A stretch of DNA of 64,000 nt from contig MKSW01000022.1 of assembly GCA_001897425.1 (NCBI GenBank), positions 49,846-113,845 of the forward strand, written 5' to 3'. Below the pieces are notes generated by a model that worked only from the letters and a program-made list of their open reading frames with translations, had not been told where the DNA came from and ran no database searches. This document shows positions 36,801 to 44,646 of the stretch, one piece after another. Position numbers and translations under genes: made by a program. Positions within the stretch are counted from its first letter, which is position 1; each line of letters begins with the position of its first letter. Source of the stretch: Actinobacteria bacterium 69-20 (GTDB lineage Bacteria > Actinomycetota > Actinomycetes > Mycobacteriales > Nakamurellaceae).

Positions 36801-39800
36801 AGGTGGCACCGGTCCCGGTATTGGAACAGGAGAATGTGGACGTCTGCGTATAGGTCGCATAACCCGGCACGGTGATCTGCAACTTGTAGGTGCCGGTCCG
36901 TACGATTCCGGTGATACCACTCGACGCGAGACCATCATCGGTCCACGACATGGACGCGGATGATGAATCTCCACTGAGCTTGATGTGGAATTGGCTCGTG
37001 CTTCCCGGCGACGATAGGAATGTGACGGTCGCGTCAGCCCAGTCGGGTACCTGGCCGCCCGGCAGCGGATAGTCCAGCGTTACCGTGCCCTTGCCGACGG
37101 GGTACATCTTCGCGGTGATGTCGCCGAGGTCGCAGTTGAGGTTGGTGGCGCCACCGCCGATGCTGCAGCCGGACGCGGTCACCGTGAACGTGCTCGACAG
37201 CCCGTCGGCGTAGCCCGGCTTGCTGACCTTGACCTGGTATGTCCCTTGCGCCAACACATCCTGGGGCAGGTTCGGATCCTTCCAATGGATCGCGCCGGTG
37301 CTGTCGACGGTCAACGTGATGTTGGGTTGGTTCACGACGGAAGCGGTCGCATTGGTGAAGTCGGTGTCCGTTGCACCGTTCGACGTCTGCAGCAGCATCG
37401 TCCCGGAGAACCGCGGTAGGGGGCTGAGCTGGACGCTCAGTGCATCGCAGCCCGCGCTGAAGTCGGCACCGCAGGTGACGTTCTTCGTGGTCTGACCGTA
37501 GCCGTCCAGCTTCACCAGGAAGGAGTACGAGCCGGGCGTCGCCAGATCCTTCGGCAGCGGGGAGAGCGAACCGTACTGCGGATCGGCGTAGATGACGGGC
37601 AGCTCCCAATTCGCAACCGCAGGCGCACCGTTCGCGCTCGGGTCCGGTATTTTGCCACCGGAACTGTCGTAGGCCACCGGTGTCCCGAGGCTCACCGTCG
37701 CACCCGTGGTCCCGGACGGGCCGGTCTGCTGGGCCACCGATAGTTTGCTGGCGAGATTGCCGTCGGTCACGCCGTTGGGTAGCGGTGTGGGAACGGTGAT
37801 CGTCCCAGTGATCTCCGGGAGCTGCTGCAGGTCCAGGGCCTTGTTGAAGGCGCAGGACATGGAACTCCACGAGCATGTCAATGTCACATCTAGCGGCGCA
37901 AACCCGGGCCTGGTGACGTGGAAGGTGTAGTCGCCGGCGACCACCGTGTTGGGATTGGTCAGCCCGGTGTCCTTGAAGGTGAGAGCGCCGTCGGCCGCGG
38001 CCGTGATCGAAACACCACCGGCGGAGGCCGGTTTGGTGCCAGGCTGGAAGACGGCATTGGACAGGTCCAGCCCGCCGGCACCGGCCGCAATGGCGCCACC
38101 TGGTCCTGATGCTGTCAGCGTCGGGGTTCCGAACGGTACCGGCGAGGCGACAAGTCGGATGGCCGGTACGGATCCGGGCTTGGAATTATCTCCGAGCGTG
38201 ATGTCCACCGCACTCGGCGGTGGTGTTTGGGTGTTGGTTCCGGTGGTGTCCGCGGACAGTGTCACATGCTGGGTCTTGAACGATTCGATTCCCACGGAGC
38301 CGGTCGTGGAGCCCTGCAGGTGGTCGCACACACCTGCGACATTGAGGTTGCCGCCCCAGTCTTTCGGCTCCACCGCATAGCAGCCTTGGCTATCCGTGGT
38401 CATGGTGACTGTTCCAGGCATGGCGACCTGGCCGAGGTAGTTCACGGTGCCCGTCACCGTGACCTTGACATTCGGCACGCCGACGTCCTGCCCATTGATA
38501 TTGGTCGTCACCCTGCCGGTGAACGCGCCGACCGATTGCGCGAGGGTGATGGTCACGGCGATTTCCTGGTTGAGTCCCACCGCGACGTTCGGGGCCTGTC
38601 CGATCCCCATCGAATAGCCGTTCGTGCCAGTGGCGCCGGTCGCGGTAACGGTGTAGCGACCGTTCAGGCCGGTGATGGTCAAGGTCCCATCGGACGCTGT
38701 CTTGGTGGTGCCTTGCACAAGCTTCGACGCCGGGTCGACCGTCACCGTCGCCCCGTCGGCGGGAACGAGCGCGCCCGAACTTTGGTCCACGCCGATGACG
38801 AACAGATCGATCCGGCCGAGCCGGTCGAGAACCGTATTGAACTGGCCGTCACCACCAAGCTCCAGGGTGACGATCGGTGGTGCATTGACCACCGAGGTGT
38901 ACTCGGGATCCTGCGGGATGAGCAGCATGGTGTAGCGCCCGTGCGTGAGGCCGCGGATGGAGTAGGTGCCTATGGGCCCCTCCCCGGTGCCGCCCATCGA
39001 GGTGAGGGCGCACGGCTGGGAGCCGGGGATCCCGGCCGCGGTGCACGTTGCGCCGTCGGCGTTCATCGCACACGACGTAGGCAAGGTCGTCGGCAACGAC
39101 ACCGAGACCGGAACGGCCAGAACACAACTCGCCTTGGACGGATTGCCGATCCGCGTGGTGATGGTGCCGGAGATGATGCCGAGGGCGGGCATCGAGGCCT
39201 GGGGTGCGGGCACGGTCTGGCCCTGGGCGACCTGGACGTGCGTCAGGGTGGTCTCGTAGCCGGGGGCGGAGACGGTGACGGTGTACAGGCCCGGGGGCAG
39301 GCCGACGGGTGGGGTGGCGTCGAGGTTCGGAATGGTGTAGACGAAGTTGAGCGCGGCGGTCGCGGTGGTCGTGTAGGTGACCGTGCCCTTGGACTCGTCG
39401 GTGGGGTCCTTCGGGGCCGAGACCGTCACCGTCGCAACGCAATCCGCGGCGGACACCGGGACGACGGCGCGGTCGCAGGTGAGCGGGCCGCCGGTGCGCG
39501 AGTCGACCACCTGGCCGCGGATATGCGCCGTGGCTGGCAGTTCGGCGCCGGTATCGGTGGCGAGCACCAGGTTCACCGTCTTGGACGTCGACGCGACCAA
39601 TTCCACGGTGGCGGAGGCGGTGGTCCGGCCGAACTCGGTCGCCGTGAGCACATACGACCCCGGCGGAACGCCGGTGAATTGGTAGCTGCCCGCCGAATCC
39701 CCGGACGTCGTCATGGTTTTCAGAGTCAGGTCGTTACTGGCCAGCGTGAGGCCGACGCCGCCGAGACCGCCCTGCGGCTTACCGTTCTCATCCGTTCCGG

Positions 39801-41790
39801 TGACGATGCCCTGCACCACCGCATCCGACCGGGACAGCGTGGCGTCGACAGTTACGGAGCTGATGCCGGCCGACAGGGACACCTCGCGGGTCTGCCCCAG
39901 AAATCCCGGTCCGGAGATGGTGAGCGTGTATTTCCCGGGGAGTGGCAGGTTGGGCAGGATGAACGTACCCCGCATCGCGGCCGAGGTGACAGTCGTTGCG
40001 GTACGGGTGGTGTCGCCGCCCTTCGCGGTGACGGTGATACCGCCGAGTCCGCCGATGACGCCGAGCTCGTCCACGCCGCTGACCTTCCCGACGATCGAGC
40101 CCTGCCCGGCGGATAGCGCCAGATTGACGGTGGCCTTGCCCATGGCGTCGAGCGTGACCAGCGTGGAGGCGCTACCGAGACCGGGCGACGACGCCGTCAC
40201 CAGATACGTGCCCGGCGTCGAGACCTGGTCCATGGACCAGGTTCCCGGCTTACCGGTATGCGTGGACGCCGACACCGACGACGTCTGCAACGTGACGTTC
40301 CCGTCGGTGACGACGATCGTGGCCGCGCCCAACGGCGAACCGCCGGGCCCCGTGACGAGACCGGAGAGCGTGCCCTGGCCCGGCTGCAGCGCCACCTTGA
40401 GCGGCTGAGGTGAGGCGAGGGTCGCCGAGTTGATGAGGAATCGCTGGGTCTGGTAGCCAGCCTTCGCAAGCGTGAGGAGGTAGTAACCGGGAGCCGTCAC
40501 CCCGCCGAATGCGAACTCACCCTTGTCGTTGGTCAGGACCGTCATGGCCGCGAACCCCAACCGGTTCACCGCGGCGGCGGGCCCGGGGATCTTGCCGATC
40601 GGATCGGAAGTGGGGCGCCGCAAGGCCTTTGGGTTATCCGCAGGCGCCGTCTGGGCAGCGGGGAGCGATCCGTCGTCGCCCGCGCCGGCCAGGCTCACCG
40701 GGGCCAAGGTGGCTGACGTGCCGGAAGCGCCCGGGCCGGTGACCGTGCCGGTGAGCTGATAGCCGGCCGCGGCAGCACTTGTGCCACCCGCCCCGGCGCC
40801 ACCGGAACCGCCAGACCCGGCGCCACCAGAGCCGCCAGAACCAGAACCGCTCCCGCCGGAACCACCGGAACCGCCGGAACTAGCACCGCCCGACCCACCG
40901 GCCCCCGCCACCGGCCCACTCGTGGCGACCGCCGTCGGCCCGGCCGTTTCGGACTTGGGCTTGAACGCCGTGGAGATCTTGGGAATGAAGACGATGGCCA
41001 TCCCGACCCACAGGGCGACCACCGCGATCAATCCGACCACCATGCGCACGCCGCGGCCGATCATCGGTTTGGAGCGCACCGTGCCCTCGGCGTATTCGGG
41101 CGCGCCGGTGCCCTGCGCGGCGACGGCGAAGGTGTGCGTGTTCTCGCCGCCGAAGAGCGTCGGCTTCTTGATCCGCACCCTGCCCTTCACCGACACCGTG
41201 CGCTGCGCAGGGACTTGTACGTCGCCCCGGCGGAGCCGCAGCGACGCGCCGGCCGCCGCGGACGGCGCCAGCCGGAACGTCCGGGATGCGCCGCCGGGGT
41301 TGGTGATGTCGACGCGGATTGATCGCCCGAACACGGCGGTCGACGTCGCCGGGTGGATCGCCATCGAGATCCGCTCGGCCGCATCGACCGCCAGTACCGA
41401 TTCTGCAAGGCCGATCACGGGTTTCGCCGCGGCGCCGCCCAAACCGCCGGCCGTCGCAGCACCGCCCCCGGAAACCGAGCCGGAGACGGCCGTCGCCTCC
41501 GCCGCGATCGTGAACGGGTACCGCGCCCCCAGCGCCCCGCGCTCGGGCAGGATCGTCAGCGTGATCGCGGCGACGTCACCCGGTTGCAGGATCCCGAGTT
41601 CCAGCGGCTCGGGCACCCAGCGGGAGTCGAGACCGAGGATTGTTACCCGGATGCGCGCGGGCCGCCGGCCGCGGTGGTAGACCTGCACCGGCACCGCCAC
41701 GGCGGTTCCGGCAGCGGCCGACACGACCTCGGCCAGTACGACCTCTGGCGCCTCGGGATTGCGTGGGGGCCGCACGCCGGACGTCGTCAT
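33865..41790 (-). CDS. 2641-aa single-pass membrane protein with many carboxypeptidase-regulatory-like repeats
   Basis: ~250-aa N-terminal region, TM MVVGLIAVVALWVGMAIVFI after KPMIGRG, Gly/Ser linker, then repeats such as GTITGTVTG..PLxGATVTV..G.YTVT. Last gene of the operon starting at 47836. Confidence 0.85.
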   Translation of the reverse strand: MTTSGVRPPRNPEAPEVVLAEVVSAAAGTAVAVPVQVYHRGRRPARIRVTILGLDSRWVPEPLELGILQPGDVAAITLTILPERGALGARYPFTIAAEATAVSGSVSGGGAATAGGLGGAAAKPVIGLAESVLAVDAAERISMAIHPATSTAVFGRSIRVDITNPGGASRTFRLAPSAAAGASLRLRRGDVQVPAQRTVSVKGRVRIKKPTLFGGENTHTFAVAAQGTGAPEYAEGTVRSKPMIGRGVRMVVGLIAVVALWVGMAIVFIPKISTAFKPKSETAGPTAVATSGPVAGAGGSGGASSGGSGGSGGSGSGSGGSGGAGSGGSGGAGAGGTSAAAAGYQLTGTVTGPGASGTSATLAPVSLAGAGDDGSLPAAQTAPADNPKALRRPTSDPIGKIPGPAAAVNRLGFAAMTVLTNDKGEFAFGGVTAPGYYLLTLAKAGYQTQRFLINSATLASPQPLKVALQPGQGTLSGLVTGPGGSPLGAATIVVTDGNVTLQTSSVSASTHTGKPGTWSMDQVSTPGTYLVTASSPGLGSASTLVTLDAMGKATVNLALSAGQGSIVGKVSGVDELGVIGGLGGITVTAKGGDTTRTATTVTSAAMRGTFILPNLPLPGKYTLTISGPGFLGQTREVSLSAGISSVTVDATLSRSDAVVQGIVTGTDENGKPQGGLGGVGLTLASNDLTLKTMTTSGDSAGSYQFTGVPPGSYVLTATEFGRTTASATVELVASTSKTVNLVLATDTGAELPATAHIRGQVVDSRTGGPLTCDRAVVPVSAADCVATVTVSAPKDPTDESKGTVTYTTTATAALNFVYTIPNLDATPPVGLPPGLYTVTVSAPGYETTLTHVQVAQGQTVPAPQASMPALGIISGTITTRIGNPSKASCVLAVPVSVSLPTTLPTSCAMNADGATCTAAGIPGSQPCALTSMGGTGEGPIGTYSIRGLTHGRYTMLLIPQDPEYTSVVNAPPIVTLELGGDGQFNTVLDRLGRIDLFVIGVDQSSGALVPADGATVTVDPASKLVQGTTKTASDGTLTITGLNGRYTVTATGATGTNGYSMGIGQAPNVAVGLNQEIAVTITLAQSVGAFTGRVTTNINGQDVGVPNVKVTVTGTVNYLGQVAMPGTVTMTTDSQGCYAVEPKDWGGNLNVAGVCDHLQGSTTGSVGIESFKTQHVTLSADTTGTNTQTPPPSAVDITLGDNSKPGSVPAIRLVASPVPFGTPTLTASGPGGAIAAGAGGLDLSNAVFQPGTKPASAGGVSITAAADGALTFKDTGLTNPNTVVAGDYTFHVTRPGFAPLDVTLTCSWSSMSCAFNKALDLQQLPEITGTITVPTPLPNGVTDGNLASKLSVAQQTGPSGTTGATVSLGTPVAYDSSGGKIPDPSANGAPAVANWELPVIYADPQYGSLSPLPKDLATPGSYSFLVKLDGYGQTTKNVTCGADFSAGCDALSVQLSPLPRFSGTMLLQTSNGATDTDFTNATASVVNQPNITLTVDSTGAIHWKDPNLPQDVLAQGTYQVKVSKPGYADGLSSTFTVTASGCSIGGGATNLNCDLGDITAKMYPVGKGTVTLDYPLPGGQVPDWADATVTFLSSPGSTSQFHIKLSGDSSSASMSWTDDGLASSGITGIVRTGTYKLQITVPGYATYTQTSTFSCSNTGTGATCAPPAITLNRMPSFSGTVTATPTLSDLSGVQFTVSGGPSGAGTVNLQSDKDGNLTWTETKGGIAQPTNVVTSGATPYVITAQLNNYLTQQNISFTCNPTGAGEPTCTLATIALKASTTLALKFQSNATGNPAVPGAQITFQGTNVTSSTVQLDSSTSSYTYSQLQLDPNGSYSATIHAAGYASLTVDGKSTTNNPANSQVTCDNGATTPGLHLGAGGVTTCTVTLTALGSIDGSVVWDTMPLTGTTPIGTQNLPNVTITAKQSSTTFTATSGSNGELSLTGTIGNDGLKGGTWALTASPPGYVALNATVTISCVDDNGASVTCTSATPYVITAVSPSAADGTHSWLGCVRPTTGNATFNSKVCATVVVHLLPSTVNVNIHLNNGSQDVTPAKTIVTLKDSAAHTWTCTVSNDGKSVTAGGTSAQCARTHGSGTNYYFTFNGVPPGAYTYSVTFPNKDFTDIASKSLSVGVGADTNETVNLVSHASTVTGTVTENDAGQKVINGATVNLCSSTGAGDTSTTCPSVNDFNGSTVQPTSTATDGTFQFTNIADGTYKVVVTRDGYVTTVAGPIVVAYGTAVTPTSVKMPEQTAMISLSLTAPSGLAPLAGTVTLHQTSNGGRVSPDGDQQFTIASGTGTANDPYLTNSLQIPTGTWTASVAGGTGTGPASNAPFPLAAGSITVSTSTTSPVSATVTAVAVTPKLTFETPDCVAAPTGTVSGNIWTGTAAMPTGAPSLSLAMSGSTASETIYLPLAAGTYTWSPNLSSLTAWKAPTTDPTITLTANSTAQDSPLTLAAATESVDIALTVDGVTPPPSGVTGTVTASCTDGAPTNPVTASHEATTDSTGAASLTLTTGSTWTYDLTTKPSGYDCVLDATGNPLKVTCTTPSSSIKLTVTTPTGVGGAAVNVPDGTTVTLSPGNLSGTTTSGQVTISGLTPAQTYTVAASVDIGGTTYATPTPGTVVGPADGTTGSQAVSLNTP

Positions 41791-44645
41791 GGCCCGCTAC
41801 CCCCCGGCGTGCCCGGCGTGTTCGGCGGAGTCGACGGCGGGACCGACGAGGACGACGTCCCCGGAGCAGCAGGAGCAGCCGGCGCCGGCACCACCAGATC
41901 CACCGTCGCTGCCTGGCTCGCATCCAGCATGATCGTGCGAGACACCAAGGGGCCAGCGCTGTTTCGCGCTTCGATCACATACGCCTGAGGGGCGTCCACA
42001 CCGGTGAAGCTGTACCGGCCGGCCGAGTCCGTCATGGTTTGCGCGTAGACCTTCGCCGGGTATTGCGAGGACACATACATGAACACCTCGCTTCCCGGCA
42101 GCGGCTTACCGCCGCTCGTCACCAACCCGCTCACAGATGCAGGTTGGATCAAGACGGGATTGTAGGTCAGTATCTGACCAGCTGTCACGGTAATGATCAC
42201 CGTTGTCGGGCTCGTCCCCTTCCGCACGACCGACATCGTGTACGTTCCGGGCGCCACGTTCCCGATGTAGTAGACCCCGAGATCCGAGGCCGGCACCGAG
42301 GCGCTGGTCACCGTGTAGTTCTGCTCCCCGGACGCCAGCGTCACCGTCGCCTCGCCGACCGCCGTGCTTCCGCGCGGGGACACCTGCCGCACCGTCCCCG
42401 TCACTGCGGCGAACGCCGACCGCATGGCGACTGCGATCGACCCGTTCGGGCCGGCCCCGGACGTGATCACCCCGGCCGAGTTCAGCGCCAACGACACGGT
42501 CTGCGACTCGAGGTCCGCCCGCGAGAACGTGACGGTGAACGTGCCCGGGATCGGCAGGCCGGACATCGACCACAGCCCGGCCGACGCGCCGGACTGCGTC
42601 ACCGTGGTCAGCGGCTGGTTCGAGCCGGACGCCACCGTGACCGTCACCCCGGTCGCCGGGGAGCCGTCCGCGAGCATCGTCACCATTCCCGACAGCGACC
42701 CGGCCGACGCCGAGAGCGACAGCAGCACCCCCGTCAGCTTCTGCGACTCGGTCAACGTGAGCGTGGAGGTGACCGGCGTGAATTCGGGCGCGGTCACCGT
42801 CACCGTATAGGTGGCCGGCGTCGCGAGCCCGCGCAGCGTGAACCCACCGATGTCGCCCTTGGTCAGCGTCAGCGTGCGCACGGTGTTATTGCCGCTGGTC
42901 GCCGTGACCACCGCATTGCCGAGCGGGCCGTCCGGGCCGGTCACCGTGCCGGAGATCAACCCGTCCCCGCTGCGCAGCACCAGCGTGACGCCGGTTCGGG
43001 TCTCGCCGCCGGACAGGTCTACGCGTTGCGTGTCCGACGCGAAACCGAGCTTGGACACCACCAGGTCGTACACCGCCGGCGACGGCAGGTCGGTGAGCGT
43101 AAATAGGCCGTCGGAGCCGATCGGGATCGTCTTCAGCACGGCTCCCGCGTTGTTCGCCGCCGCTCCGCTACCGGCGGACGATGTGCCGGTGGGCGAAGCG
43201 CCGTTCCCGGCGGTCGCCGGATGCCCGGTATCACTACCGGGTATGACGGGCTGCGCCGTCACAGTCGGTCCGGCCGAGCCGGGCGCGCCCGACGCTGGGG
43301 CCGCGGGGCCGGTGCTCGCCGGAGGCTGGCCGGCCGGCTTCAGGCCGGCCATCGGCACCTGCACGGTGAGGATCGCGCCGGCGACATCGCTTCCGGTGAC
43401 CTGCCCTGAGATGGTCGCGGGCAGGCCGCCAAGGGTTACCGCGAGGTCGGTGACCTTCTGCGCGGCGTCCAATTGCACCGGTTTGGCGCTGGCGCCGTCC
43501 AGCGCGTTCGGGTACCACACCTCGGCGAAACCCGCGCCGCGGAAACGGATCTTGTAGCTGCCGGCGGGCAGCGAGGATACCGCCCAGGTGCCGTCCTTGC
43601 CGGTGGCGGTGGAGATCACCGGGTTGGTCAGGTCCCCGGCCGAGAACACCTCGACGGTGATGTCCTGCGCCGGGGCGCCGCCGGTCAGGTACGTCACCTT
43701 GCCGCCGAGCGCGGAACTGCCGGTGGCCGCGCCTGACTGGCGGGCCGAGGCGACCTGCAGCGCCAGGTCCCGATCCGCGGCGGACACACCCACCAGTCGG
43801 GACAGCGCGATCGTGATGACGACGGCGAACACCGTGACCGCGAGCAGCAGCGCGAGCAGCGAGAGCAGCCCGCGTCCGAGCTTCGGCTTCTGGATCATGG
43901 TGCCCTGGGCCAGTGGCTTGGGCGGCTCGGGCGCGGCGTCCGTGGTGGCGGGCTTCGGCTGCTTCGTCGGGTCGAGCTTGGCGCGGCGTTCGGCCCTCTT
44001 GGCGGCCTTCTTCGCCTCCTTCGCCGCGGCGGCGCGGGCCACCAACTCGTCCCGCTCCGACGGCGAGACGGCGGCCAGCGCGAACGGACGGACCACCGGC
44101 GTGCCGAACCAGCGGCGCTTCGCGGACGCGCGCAGGTCGGTGATCACGTGCTCGCCGGGGGCGAGATCCAGCACGTCCGGGATGAACGTGAACGTGATGT
44201 GGGCTTCCGGGTCGGTGCCGACCGGCGCGACGGAAACCGGTGTGTTGCCGGTGTTCTCGGCGACCACGGAGAACCGCCCGCGCTTGCCGCAGGTGACGGT
44301 CAGCGGCGAGAGCGCCATCTTCACGGCCTCGCGCGGCGGCACCGCCAGTTCGATCTCGGCGACCGCGACGGCCTGCGGCGGGGTGATCTCCCGCACCTGG
44401 ACCGCGATCCGCCGGTCGCCGGCACCGACCCCGCGCGGGATCTCGATCGTCGCCAGCACCGTCTGCGACGTCTCCGGGAACAGCGACAGGTTCTCGGCGT
44501 CGATGCGCACCCAGGACGGGTCCGCGCCGAGGATGCGCACGTGGTAGCCGCCGATCACCGAACCGGTATTGGTGACGGTGATGGCGACGGTAAACGGCTG
44601 ACCGGCGGTGAGCTCCACCTTGGTCGGCACGACGGCGAGGCGCAT
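41787..44645 (-). CDS. 952-aa single-pass membrane protein, same architecture
   Basis: N-terminal Ig-like segments, KPKLGRG then TM LLSLLALLLAVTVFAVVITIAL, then carboxypeptidase-regulatory-like repeats; 4-bp overlap with the next gene. Confidence 0.87.
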   Translation of the reverse strand: MRLAVVPTKVELTAGQPFTVAITVTNTGSVIGGYHVRILGADPSWVRIDAENLSLFPETSQTVLATIEIPRGVGAGDRRIAVQVREITPPQAVAVAEIELAVPPREAVKMALSPLTVTCGKRGRFSVVAENTGNTPVSVAPVGTDPEAHITFTFIPDVLDLAPGEHVITDLRASAKRRWFGTPVVRPFALAAVSPSERDELVARAAAAKEAKKAAKRAERRAKLDPTKQPKPATTDAAPEPPKPLAQGTMIQKPKLGRGLLSLLALLLAVTVFAVVITIALSRLVGVSAADRDLALQVASARQSGAATGSSALGGKVTYLTGGAPAQDITVEVFSAGDLTNPVISTATGKDGTWAVSSLPAGSYKIRFRGAGFAEVWYPNALDGASAKPVQLDAAQKVTDLAVTLGGLPATISGQVTGSDVAGAILTVQVPMAGLKPAGQPPASTGPAAPASGAPGSAGPTVTAQPVIPGSDTGHPATAGNGASPTGTSSAGSGAAANNAGAVLKTIPIGSDGLFTLTDLPSPAVYDLVVSKLGFASDTQRVDLSGGETRTGVTLVLRSGDGLISGTVTGPDGPLGNAVVTATSGNNTVRTLTLTKGDIGGFTLRGLATPATYTVTVTAPEFTPVTSTLTLTESQKLTGVLLSLSASAGSLSGMVTMLADGSPATGVTVTVASGSNQPLTTVTQSGASAGLWSMSGLPIPGTFTVTFSRADLESQTVSLALNSAGVITSGAGPNGSIAVAMRSAFAAVTGTVRQVSPRGSTAVGEATVTLASGEQNYTVTSASVPASDLGVYYIGNVAPGTYTMSVVRKGTSPTTVIITVTAGQILTYNPVLIQPASVSGLVTSGGKPLPGSEVFMYVSSQYPAKVYAQTMTDSAGRYSFTGVDAPQAYVIEARNSAGPLVSRTIMLDASQAATVDLVVPAPAAPAAPGTSSSSVPPSTPPNTPGTPGGSGP

Positions 44646-44646
44646 G

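Noticed and set aside
38227-40116. 629-aa plus-strand ORF inside the 2641-aa gene
   Set aside because: Antisense shadow, no domain signal; the minus frame has clear repeat structure.
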